Shown here: positions 33,601 to 44,500 of the stretch, piece by piece
Layout: every line of letters begins with the position of its first letter
Numbering within the stretch: position 1 is the first letter of the stretch
Assembly: GCA_024195265.1 (NCBI GenBank)
Contig: JAJLRJ010000010.1
Span: forward strand, 39,511,298 to 39,575,297
Length of the DNA: 64,000 bases
From: Dendrophyllia cribrosa
Taxonomy: Eukaryota > Cnidaria > Anthozoa > Scleractinia > Dendrophylliidae
Direction: 5' to 3'
Notes under the pieces: generated by a model
Seen by the model: the letters and a program-made list of their open reading frames with translations, nothing else
The model's database searches: none
Told to the model about the DNA's origin: nothing
Made by a program: the position numbers and the translations under genes

Positions 33601-34866
33601 CTTTATAATTACTCTACTTGCATTCTTTGCGCCTTTTCCAATTACACAGAGATCTTCTCACTGACAGCCAGCCCCCGCAGCACCTCGCCCCGTACGCTTA
33701 TGGCTTGACGATAGTATAGCAAATGTGGTTTAATCCTTACCTAATGGTGGGGGACGACTGGCCGAGATCTAGAAACAGACTTGACATTACATAATTACGG
33801 CTTAATTCTTGCTTTCGGTAGTTGATACGTATTGTCTCCATCATTTTCATTTAAAAAAATCCAAGCAAATCATCGGTGGTTCATGGGCAAACCTTTATCT
33901 TAATTTTTATGATTTTTACAAACCTGATGGGATGAACTGTCCATTTCCTGAACAAGATTGATGTTCTCATCCTGCAAAAAGAAAAAAAAAACAGAAACAA
34001 GTAAAAAACACGATTAAAAGTAATTATTATTAGGTAAGAAACAATATCTTCAGAGTGCAGCCACCAGTCAATTTGCGAATTTTTATTCTAAGAGCGGCTG
34101 CCATAAGTCATTAGCTCTTATGGAAGTTTACGTCAGACTAGCTAGCTATAGTTTCACCCCAAGCCTCGCTTTCGAAGTGTAAGCCTGTGACAATCTCATC
34201 AATATGTTCCCAAAGGAGCAAAGTTGAAAAGAATACCCACTCATAAACAACGTGAACTTGTCAAAGGGTTGCAAGGACTTTCCTACAAACGAGGCTTGGT
34301 GGTGACGTTTGAGCGAGTGACGACATCATGCGTAAGGCCTTTCATGCCTCGTTTTCAAAGCGAGGCTTGATGCATGGAAATGAAATTCATTCACATGCAA
34401 TAAAACTCAATGAACGTTTTCAATATGAATGATTGTGAACCAAACCTTGCTTTGATTACAAGGCATAAAGAAACTCGGAAATGGCCTATCAGCCTGCAGA
34501 AACAGCTACCTCTCATCGTTACCGTCCGTTTGAGGCGCGCGAACGCACCTTGAGGACAGAAGCATGGGAGTTGACTGTTTATCGCATGTTAGGCTGTAAT
34601 GCACTTATCAATCAGCCATTGGATCGCGCGTATGGATCATTCTGTCGAGGGAAATAACCAAGCTTTGCAACACTGATGACACTGACATGAAAAGTTTAGA
34701 CTTGAGTGAAAAATATATATGACTAAGTATTTATTCCTTTTTTATTTACCAGATACATGCTGTCGAAATACTCTCCACAGTCCGTTCTGTTCTTTACCAT
34801 GTCATCTAGATTTTTAGCAGAGCACAGGACTGCAATCACACACAGGAACACCACGCGATACCACAT
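27130..34866 (-). CDS. Secreted, divergent ferritin (ferritin B)
   Basis: Exons 34750-34866, 33924-33971, 33503-33536, 30718-30839, 29575-29667, 28475-28528, 27951-28076 and 27130-27267 join in phase to 243 residues. MWYRVVFLCVIAVLCSA is a signal peptide, so it should enter the secretory pathway. About 70 residues of unknown extension precede the ferritin fold (INMQINKELFAHY). Compared with H-ferritin ligands, Glu97, Glu131, Glu132, His135 and Gln211 are kept, but Tyr34 is Phe104 and Glu107 is His177. Ferroxidase activity may be altered. The last five exons split exactly as in ferritins A and C. Intron 3 holds a truncated LINE. A cag acceptor abuts the ATG, so a 5' UTR exon is expected upstream, perhaps ending at the donor near 36515. 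The upstream exons are inferred from phase. Confidence 0.85.
27436..27686. repeat. Two (AAT)n microsatellites in ferritin B intron 4
   Basis: AAT units at about 27436-27471 and 27638-27686, separated by about 165 bp of unique sequence. Non-coding. Confidence 0.9.
28731..29100. mobile_element. Palindrome-rich inverted-repeat element in a ferritin B intron
   Basis: At 28737-28766 there is a near-perfect palindrome around TCACTAGTGA. Two further half-copies follow to 28830. From about 28850 to 29097 long imperfect terminal arms share TTTACTACAT and GGTTTTACTTAACC. The right arm has an extra 50-bp hairpin (29022-29071). It is non-coding and is best read as one or two foldback MITEs, located between ferritin B exons encoding helices B and C. 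Confidence 0.65.
29811..30036 (-). mobile_element. tRNA-like tandem heads, probable SINE material
   Basis: On the minus strand three successive segments carry a pol III A-box-like TGGTGTAGTGG. One is followed by a B-box-like GGCTCAAAACC. On the plus strand GGGGTTCGAATCC near 30008-30020 also resembles a T arm. No full cloverleaf folds cleanly, so I do not call a functional tRNA. It lies in a ferritin B intron. Confidence 0.4.
30067..30352. mobile_element. CCAAT-rich MITE, copy 1
   Basis: 286 bp with about 25-bp TIRs starting TAGAGCAGTTTTCAATTGAG. It contains four ATTGG/CCAAT motifs and a CG-rich centre with TTTTCCCGCGC, an E2F-like site. A second copy is at 38200-38483. No ORF. Confidence 0.85.
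31189..32544 (+). pseudogene. LINE reverse transcriptase, partial
   Basis: Contains FVDFRKAFDSVW (motif A), GVRQGCILSPLLFNLYVN (motif B) and LLYADDLVIL (catalytic YADD). The frame is lost near 32510-32600. The rest continues at 32610-32909 in another frame with a Cys-His cluster, CPTCGS then HFLFHC, matching the C terminus of the full element. Truncation plus frameshift make it inactive. Confidence 0.9.
32610..32909 (+). pseudogene. LINE C-terminal zinc-binding segment, frameshifted
   Basis: Holds LCPTCGSNEIEDEIHFLFHC, the C-terminal CCHC-like motif of the LINE protein, separated from the RT frame by a stop at 32544 and a frame change. Confidence 0.8.
33741..33768 (-). other. Possible 28-nt frame-breaking microexon in ferritin B
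   Basis: Flanked by a good acceptor (ctgtttctag) and donor (gtaagg). Ferritin B reads in phase only if it is skipped. If included, it leads to TAA four codons into the next exon. It is either a cryptic site pair or a poison exon. Confidence 0.25.
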
Positions 34867-34869
34867 CTG

Positions 34870-37800
34870 TAGAGGAGGTAAATATTTAGCTGCAATCAGC
34901 CGGTATGTAAAATCTAAGGTATGCACCTGTCCTGTAACATAACCTTATCACAGGTAGATCAGATGCACAGTGGAATTATCAGGGGATGGGAACTGGAACG
35001 TGATGAATCGCTAGACTGTTCATAGTATAGTGTGTTCTAAAGATCGATCCTTGAAAGTTACGGCTTGCTTAAAACTGGGAAAGGTACATCCCTTAAGGAG
35101 ACCAATCTGGGCGTGGTTCAAGCTTTATTGTCATAAATCTTTGCGTGCCACCCCAAACGATACCTCGATGGCTAACTAAAAAGACTTATAATACTTCATT
35201 CAAATACAGAAAAACGGTATTTAAAAAGGAGGACCGTGAGGTTACCCCTATTTTAGGTCCCCTAACTAACTAACTAACTAAATTAATAAACTACAAAAAT
35301 ATATAATACAGATGGTTAACAATGCTTGTAGAAAATATAAAATCTAAAATTTTGAATACGAACATCAGGCACTGAAGCAGCAGAAAAATATGATGTATAA
35401 ATATGTAATCAGTTGATGTTCATGTTCATCCACTTTTTTAAACTCATTTTAAATCTATTGATGTATTGATTATAATATCAGCGTTCCTTCTTGAATACCC
35501 TAAGTGAAACCAAAATCTGTAATTTACACCACTAAACGAGACGACAAGCATCCCGGTACCTTATAATTATATATGGCCAACAAAATCGAAATGGACATAG
35601 GGGACTGTGCATGTGATCACTCTAGGGTATCGTCGGCTACGAAATATGCCATCTTGAGTTCGTTTCCATTGTCATCCTTGGTTCTGTTACTGTACTTTTT
35701 TTTCCTTTTTTGCTATGAAAGTACGCCATGAATGGCTATGAAAGTACGCAGGTCATCTATTGCTGGTAATTATAAGAACAAACAAACCACCAGGGATCGG
35801 GAGGGGAGGATTTCTCGAACCACAAAGAAGTCTTGCGCAACTCTTCTACGTACGCCGGACGCATTTTTATTTCACACAAACAAACTGAATTATAATGCCT
35901 TATCGCTTGAATCTCTACTTACTAACACTTTCAGTCGTTTTGGCGTGCCAAATAGACTGCTCCCATTCGTAATAGACGTAATAGTCTTAAACGACAAATC
36001 AATATCTATTGTTAAACGTAGCACAGCCAATTCAACTCAGTCATCCAATGTCACCCCTCTCATGTTCTCGATGCAAACTCAAACCTGCCCTGAAGAAGGA
36101 TGGTGTGGCCAGCCAAACTATTCAGTACTCATTTCAACTTACGATGTATCGTTCTCTGCTTCTGCGGACTTATTAAGCCGATTATCCATCCACACCAGCA
36201 GGATTGTCTTCCACGGTTGTTTGCTTGAACATTTCATCACTTTTAAAAAGGAAAACGTTTTACTTTGAATTAGGTCTGAAAACCGGTAAGTGGAGAATCT
36301 GCCTGCGCATCACCACTAAAAAAATGAAGATTGTCCTCCAGGACTGAGAAGTGCCGGGGCAAATAAAATAAGCCGCTTCGCGTTTTAGTACAAAGTTACT
36401 GACGTTCCGACATGTTTGATCGTCTAGCAGGGTTAAAAGTTTTGCTTTAATTTTGTTGTATCTAATTTGGAAAGAGATTACACAAGGCAAGAGATTAGAA
36501 AAATAGATCACATACCTTTGAGGAATTCCGTTTGCCGCGGCTGTAGCAGTTCTCGGATACTTAGTTTTAGCCTTCTCGGATGATCTCTTAAAGCCACATC
36601 TGTTTGTTCGTGTGGTCCGTTGTTTACCTGGCTAGTGTACAAATTGTAGATAATTTGAAGAGCTTTTCCTGTTGATGTTGACGTAACGTGGGAGGCTTTG
36701 AAAACTACTTTAATAGCTCGTTCTTTTAGACAATGATATCATTCATGATCTCATTGTCATTATATCATTCAGGATCTGACCCTCCATATACCGTGTGTTG
36801 ATATTTCAACATATTTCACCTAGGGGGAGGTACTACAAAATACACCTTAAAGTTCTATAGCCGCTTGCAGGAGCTTTTATATTTCTTGCGGTTACAGTTG
36901 GTCTGGAAATTGGTATAGAATTTGACAATTTTGGACCAAAAATGGGTATGTTGTTGCCCTCTAATTTGCATTTGGGTATAGATTTGTGTCATTTTAGCTT
37001 AAAACAGGGAAAAAGTTATGGTCTCAATGGTTCATGACGCACAGCCTCCTAGGTTTTTTGTTACTTACACCTTCATGAAAACGAGTTTTCATTATAAATT
37101 TTTATAGGAGCCCATTTCTTTTCTCTTGGATGTGCATACTGTGCCATTTTGGCATAAACTAGAAAAGGGGAAGTTTAAGGGTTGAAGGTTATCAGAAAGG
37201 ATTTTATGAACATGACAAAATAAACATACCGATCAGGATATTGTTCTATAAAAAGGCTTATAATCATCGTCAGGGTGATAAGCTCCTGTTATCGTATTTA
37301 TTCCCGCGTCATTTAACTTTTTTCCACAGCTTTGCGCCAAAATACGGTATGATAACAATAACAATGACAGGTCAGGGTCTAGAGTCCACATTTTTCAACA
37401 CTTGATTTTGGACATAAGGTTGACAAACTTCAACTTCAAGGAATTGTTGATGACCGTGATGTTAGAATGATTTCTGAATCAATTTTTCTCCAATCGTGAA
37501 GCGCGAGAGAAAAATAACACGTGAGGAGCTTAACACTCGCGCATCACGATCTTTAACTCGCTTCCAGCGCTCATAGAGGGTTTGTGAAAACGTTTTAGTC
37601 TTGGCTCTCTTTGACCATTTATAATTATTTTGTTCTGTAATTCTAGACTGATCAACCAGCGTGTTGCACGCCTTAAAAAAAAGGGGGGGGGGGGGGTCCC
37701 ACCTGCAGCGTAGAGGGTTTCTCTTTCCATTCGCGTTCCACTCTCTCCCCATTTCGCGCGGACAAAATTGTGATACACTTTTCTTTTTAGGTGAAGTAAT

Positions 37801-38150
37801 ACGAGCAAAAAATCGGCAACTAGTCGCGCAACAATGCTGCATTGCAGGTTGAAGCCCTGATGTTGCGCGTATTACCACCTTCGCGCGCAACAAATTTTCA
37901 TGTTGCAAAAGTAGAAGCGACGTCTACTTTCTGCAACATGAAAAATTGATGCGCTCGTAGGTGGTTATAAGCGCAGCAAACAATCTCATCTTGCAACGGG
38001 ACAGTTGAGCACTGCGCGACAAGTTTTGGCCTTTATAAAATTGAACAATTTGAGCTCAGTACTCATTCCTTGACTAAATCGTAGCCTGTGGATAGCGTGT
38101 CTTAAAAGTCTTACGAGTGGGGAAAAGGATTGTCTCATACGTTGACATGT
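34870..38150. other. Intergenic stretch between ferritins B and C
   Basis: The region upstream of ferritin B. A 178-codon plus-strand frame at 35732-36268 has no recognisable motif and is probably chance. A donor-like AAAG/gtatgt at 36515 (minus) could end the ferritin B 5' UTR exon. A poly-G run lies at 37682-37697. No other gene is evident. Confidence 0.4.
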
Positions 38151-38160
38151 TTCCATAATT

Positions 38161-38183
38161 GACTCTGGGAGTGAAAGGGTTAA
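38161..38183. mobile_element. Solo end of a TTAA MITE
   Basis: GACTCTGGGAGTGAAAGGGT followed by TAA matches the right terminus of the 7472-7953 family. No left partner is seen. Confidence 0.55.
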
Positions 38184-38199
38184 TGGTCGTTAATGCTCA

Positions 38200-38483
38200 T
38201 AGAGCGCTTTTCAATTGAGTGTCGAAACTAATCTCGCAGTTGCTTTGGTTTTCGTTGCTACGCTTTGTGATTGGCTAAAAATCTCGCGCCACTTCATTAA
38301 CCAATCAGAAGTAAAACCAAAACCAATCGTGACTTGCTCGCACGCGTTTTCCCGCGCTTGGCGCCGGTTACATGTATTTGCTTCGAGTTCTGATTGGTTT
38401 ATCAGATTGTCTGCGAGCTGTGTGATTGGACGGAGTAATTACTTTGGTTTTGGTTTTACGACACGCAATTGAAAACTGCCCTA
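38200..38483. mobile_element. CCAAT-rich MITE, copy 2
   Basis: Same family and orientation as 30067-30352. It keeps the repeated CCAAT/ATTGG motifs, the TTTTCCCGCGC centre and the TTTGGTTTTGGTTTTACGAC right part. The TIRs are slightly decayed. Confidence 0.85.
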
Positions 38484-38576
38484 TAAAAAGAAACATAGAA
38501 TGCACGATCACTGCAACAAACCGTTGAGAATGGCCGGATCTGGGTCTTTCAGACCTAGATCAGTGTTTATACTTGA

Positions 38577-38752
38577 AGTGAAACAAAAGAAACGCAACCT
38601 GATCTTAACGGCAGAAAAACAGAAGCAGAAGCAAATAAATTTCGCAAAGCGAAATATTGGGCACTATTATATTCCACTTTTATTTTATTTTATTTGCCTC
38701 TGCTTCTGTTTTTCTGCCGTAAGGATCAGTTTGCCGTTTCTTTTGTTTCACT
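38577..38752. repeat. Large inverted repeat
   Basis: Arms of about 64 bp (38577-38640 and 38688-38752), with the shared core TTCTGTTTTTCTGCCGT, around a 47-bp loop. It lies downstream of the likely ferritin C poly(A) site. Confidence 0.85.
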
Positions 38753-38878
38753 TAATGCTCAATCAGGACGGAAGGAGTTCCTCTCGAAATTTTGCAGTAT
38801 GATATCTTTTACTGCTTTCCCTTCCCACCCAGAAAAGCAAAAACATAAAATTTGGAGCATGTTGTTTTTGTAAATACG

Positions 38879-38884
38879 TTTATT
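38879..38884 (-). terminator. Candidate ferritin C poly(A) signal
   Basis: AATAAA on the minus strand about 430 nt past the stop codon at 39316; no closer consensus hexamer is evident. Confidence 0.45.
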
Positions 38885-39315
38885 CATCAAACTGTAATCA
38901 TGAAAGTTACATTTAATATGACATCGCCTGAAATATAAAATCAATCGTACACTAATCAACATGAACCGCAATTTACACTCAATAATCAATAAATATCAAA
39001 ACCATGACAAACAAATATGTATTTCGTTTCCGAATTTATGTGTCGCAAAAGCGAAACTTTGAGATCAGTGAGCTAATTTCGACTGAGTGCAATGTTATTT
39101 GTTCCATTGCTAAATAACGTTAATCGTTTCACAACAACTTCATGGATAAAAACAAAAACCAAAAATACGAAAAATGAAAAACATTAAAACTGAAGAAAAC
39201 TGTTAAAATTGAGAGATTTTAACTCTTTCCGACCCAACACCCTCACAAGCATTCTTCTAACTTAACACTACAAATTTTTCGTCATTCCAATTAAAAGCAC
39301 TAATTAACTGCACGT

Positions 39316-41490
39316 TTAATCCTTGCTTCCTCCCAGGGTGATTTTATCAAAATGATATTCGCCAAGATTGTAGTTTGCTCCTTTTAGTCGTGTCAGTGTG
39401 TTAACGTAGTTTGACAGTTCTTTGATGCTATCCACTTGCTCGCCAAGGTAGTGCGATTCCAGAAAGTCTTGTAACTGTGAAAAAAAAAAAACAGTTATGT
39501 AGCTTAAAGGGGAAGTGTTATGGAAATTGAAAACTGCACTTACCAAATTTTAGTGTCTGTGGGATGAAATCCTGACGTGCAACCATTCAAATGAAAGCTA
39601 CTGAGCAGTACTTTCTTTTGGTGCTGTTTAGTTGATATGTTGTACAAGGTAGTTCTAACTTAAGTCTGTGGATGAAATTCTAGAGAGTAACCTTTCGAAA
39701 AAAGCTAGCTATTGAACAGTATTATATTTTCTTACGGTGGTCATTTTTCAACCTTTTCACTCGTGACGTTAACAAGGCAACAGTACTGTTGTTGTCACGA
39801 TTGGCCACTCAATTCTCAGAACTAACAATTAATGAAATTCTTGTCCTTTTTAGGGAGAATTTAGCTCAATCGATCATTCAATCATTTATTTATCCACGTA
39901 ACCATACCTGTGGATCAGTGTTGTTTTCTGCTACCTTATGCAGGTCCAACAATGATTGGTACACATCCTTTTCTAGGTTCAGGGCGTCAGTCATGGCATC
40001 CAAACCGTTTCCCCATTGGTCCTTACAGGGTTTCTGTTTAAGGGAAGCAAGTCCATAAATTGTCGTACTGACCGGTAACCAATATGTGGCTCTTCATATG
40101 AAAAGGGGGCTAAAGGTAACTTTTACAAAACCGTTTAAACGCAGCATTTGAAAGGGGTTTGAAACGCCTTCAAATGCTCTCGAAATGGAAGCGTTTGAAA
40201 CAACAAACGCGTTTCATAACGTTTGAAACGTGAAATTAAGATGTGCATAAATATTATACATAAAGGCTTCATAGCAAGACAAAGTTGTTCAAGCAGCTAG
40301 AAACAACTCTCTTTAAAGGGACATTCATCTAAGACCGATACAGACGGTCACCTAAAGTTGGTCTCTACCGTATTTCAGTCACTCGTTTTCCTATAACTGC
40401 ACTGAACTCAATAAGCTGGACACTTCTCTATTGAGTCTAAAGCTCCATTTACACCAACGGTAAAACATGTTTTTAATGGAGCCGAAACCAATTGTGGAAT
40501 TGCACGCATTTTGGGCATCCTACTGATGAACAGTTACGAAATTCAGATATATTTAGTAGCCACATTTATTTGCGGTCTGTCCCCTTTGAATTGTTGTTTT
40601 TTAGTTTAACTACGTTTTTATCCTCTACCTTGAACGCTTTTAAAAGTATATGACTCAAACTACCTGGAATGGAAATAAAAGTCAACACAGTTTCTTTTAG
40701 CAAATATTTTCACTCCGAATATTACGGCAGGTTAGAAGGTATTTTTTTTAACCTGTTTTAAACTAAACAACATTTAAACATGTTTAAGCGTTGGTGTAAA
40801 GGTGGTATAAGACGGACAATTGGTTCGTTGATCGTAGTGAGTGTAAAGATCACAACTCCACAAGATGGCAGGGCAACTAACAGATTTATTCGGTGCCCGG
40901 AAGTCATTTGTACCACAGGGTACCCATAGAAATACGATCATTACAATGATGGGACTGTATCATCTTTGAAATCGGTATTTTGCGCTAAAGAATAGCAAGC
41001 TTTGATAGAGATTACTTACCATGATGCTGTGCAGCTTAACACGACCTCCACGCTTGTTTTGATATTTCATAAGCTGTCAGCAAAAAATATACATGATCAA
41101 TTAAATTAAGCTGTATAAACACGGTTTTCAATAGGCAATTTCACGATTAACTTTCCTTATTTGCATTACAATAAAATTTAACGTGGATGCAAGCAATTTC
41201 GGGAAATTTTGAAGTTTCTGCCCGAAATTACCTCGCTTTCACGTTGAATTTTATTGTAACGCAAATGATGTTCAATTGTCAATAATCATTGTCAAACAGT
41301 ATTTTTGAGATAACATTAATGGCAAGTATAGGGGAAATGCGTGGACATTTCAAGGGCCTGGGTTCGAATTATTTTCTATTGGGCTCGGTCAGAGAAAGGA
41401 TAAGGCTCCGGGCTCCACAGCAAACTGAAACGGTTTAGGACTTCACAATCCCCCAGGACCTGGGGAAGGGGGCCTAGGGGTGGGGTGTGG

Positions 41491-41539
<49 letters not shown>

Positions 41540-44500
41540 TACGGGCTCATGGAGACTTAAACCGGACTAAAATCTTATAAAAAAAAATGCTATTGTGTGA
41601 ATGCTGCAAATAACGCTATAGAAAGTTAGAAGTTCAGAACTGTTTTTTTTAATACCTTCTGCGCATGCTCCATCTCTTCCTCAGATGACTCCTTGAAAAA
41701 CTTGTGGAATCCAGGAAGGTTAATGTCATCACGGTCAAAATGCATGGCCTGGATACCAAGGAGTAAAACAAACAAAACGATCAGAATAACATGTTTTCAC
41801 TGAAAAAAAAACTCTCGGATATAAGCTGTCATTGAGGAAGCTGGCCAAAGTTGTTCAAGACCAGGGCTTATATGAGGGATTTTTTTCGTCAGCAAATTTC
41901 ATGGGTCTTAGCGGCATATTCCGAGAGGTCGATGCGTGTTTTTATTTTTCAACAATTGTCTATCTTACCATGGACAAGTAGGTGTAGTGGGCAAACAGCT
42001 CCCTGTTAATCTGCTTGTTAATTTCTTCTTCGGTGTTCTTTTTGAATGGGTGTAGAAACGGCAAAGGAGCTTCTGAAGGTCCTTCTCCTTTTATTGGAAA
42101 TAAAAGTTAATCAAGGAAGAACGTTTTAACCTTTCCTTTGTCAGTTAATTGCAAAATCGATCTTTAAGGGTTGAAATGTTCAAAAAATTAGCTCTATAAC
42201 GTTTGAGTCTGCGGTTACCATTCAGATGAAAGCCATTGAGCAGTAGTTTCCTGTGGTACCAGTCGTTGTGCTGTACACGGTAACCATTCAGATGAAAGCT
42301 ATTGAGCAGTACTTTCCTGTGGTACTGGTTATTGTGCTGTAAAAGGTGGTTCTAACTTTTGAGTCTGTGGATGAAAACCTACACGGTAACCATTCAAATG
42401 AAAGCTATTGAGCAGTACTTTCCTATGGTACCAGTTATTGTGCTGTAAAAGCTGCTTCTAACTTTTGAGTCTGTGGATGAAAACCTACACGGTAACCATT
42501 CAGATGAAAGCTATTGAGCATTACTTTCCTGTGGTACTAGTTATTGTGCTGTAAAAGGTGGTTCTAACTTTTGAGTCTGTGGATAAAAACCTAAAGTACT
42601 TTGCTCAGCGCTGTTTATTATGCTGTACAGAGTGGTCAGTTGTAACTTGAGTTGAGTTGTAACTTTAATCTATGGTTGTTATCCTATAGTGTGACCATTC
42701 AAATAAAAGCAGGATATTCCAGTGGTGATGTTTATAATGCTGAATATAAGCTGGTTTATTACGTGTGTGACCATCCAAACAAACGCTTTTGAGCAGTAAA
42801 TTCTAATTGAGTACTTTTGGGAATCGAGTGATTGGGACTGGACGGTACAACTCACCTTTAGGATCAGTGTGTGCAGCATAACCCCATCTGGTGTTAGCCT
42901 AACAGAAAACAAAACTTTTATTACAAAGACAGGAATTCACCCGCTACATACAGTCTGTGCTACAATCATGGATTAGTACCGTAATCCTTGCACCAAATTC
43001 TTGTTGAAAATCAAGAGGTACAATGGTAAATATACAGTTGTAAATTCTCAAAGGGAGAAGAAACAAGATTGTCATTTTTTCAAAGCTACAGGAGGATCTT
43101 GAAAACGTTAACTTCAGTGTTTCAAGTCGCAATTCATTTCCATCCTGGCCATCCTCGGTCGAAGACGTTTATGAATAGTTACAGAACACCTAATATTGTA
43201 AATGTTAACAAAACGGGATCATTCCCCCCCCCACCTTCCCCTTTTTTTGGCTCCTTAAAGTGAGGACTAATTAAAAATGGGTCACATAGCCTTTTCAGAC
43301 GGGTTTTTTAGCCATTTTAGAAGTTTTTTTTTTATTCTCCCGATGGAAAAGGACCATGCTTCTTAGTGGTACACATGCGATATAAAAACGTTTCCAGGAA
43401 ATACTAAAAAATTACTCAGCATAGTTTAGTTACCTTATTTATGTGATTCGCAAGACTACATGACGACGAGACGGTGCCACAAGCCACATCGACTCCAAGT
43501 AGGAGGCTTGTCAGAAAAACGACGGGGATCTGTAAAGACGAAGACAGTTTATAACACTTAAATCCAAAATTTCGTGATAATAATGTCCTGTAAAATCATT
43601 TTGAAATGCCGAAAAGTTCAATAACGTTTTAAATGTTCGCAAACTGTACGTATATATATACTGTACATATATATATACTGTATATATACTATATATACAG
43701 TATACATACTATATATACTATATATACTGCGGTGTTTTTAGATGACTGCCATTGTGCAGTTCTTCTATCAAACCATACACTGCTAGCAGTCCTTCTCTGA
43801 ATAGTCGAGTGAGCGAACATCACGCGATCACGCTTCCCCACCAACATCACGCGAACTTCCCCGCGAGCATCATTCGATCACGCTTCCCCACGAACGTCAA
43901 GTGGAAAAAACGCGATTATATGCAGTTGCTTGCTTAGTTCCCTTCCCCCAGGTGCGGAATAGGCCCAGAAACGAGGCGCCTCCACTTCGCTCTATCCCTG
44001 GCCGCAACTGCCGTCGTGGCCCAGGATGCAAATCCCATCTGGGTACGTTCTTTCTCCCCCGTCTTCCTCCATGTCTCCCTTGGACTTCCACGTCTTCTCT
44101 TCCCGCTGTCTATTCTTCAAAGAAACACGCGGCTTCCGCAACCTCGTTCCCAGGGTCCCTCTCTTCCAAAAGAGAGAGAACTCTGGGAACGAAGTTGAGG
44201 TATTGGCTCCTGTCTCACCAGTCAGTGACGTCAGTGGTCTCCATGAATAACGATTCGGGGTTTCATTTTCAATTTTGGGGGAGGGGGGGGGGGGGGGGGG
44301 GGGGGGGTAGCTGATGCCGGGTTAGTGCTCTCCCTCGAGTTTAAGATGGCATTAAGTTTCAGATGAAAAAGATGACGCATAGTATAAAATTTAATTGCTG
44401 CGGAACGAGCGCAGCGAGTGAGCAGCAACATAATCAGGATTTAAGAGAAATATATGAAAAAAAAAATAGGCTACGAAAAATCTCGAATTGATCGCTATTT

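Noticed and set aside
35732..36268. 178-codon plus-strand ORF
   Set aside because: No domain, no splice context, and composition like translated noncoding DNA. Kept only as a note.
43901..44314. 137-codon plus-strand ORF ending in polyglycine
   Set aside because: It ends in a poly-G run and lies in ferritin C intron 1 with no conserved motif.
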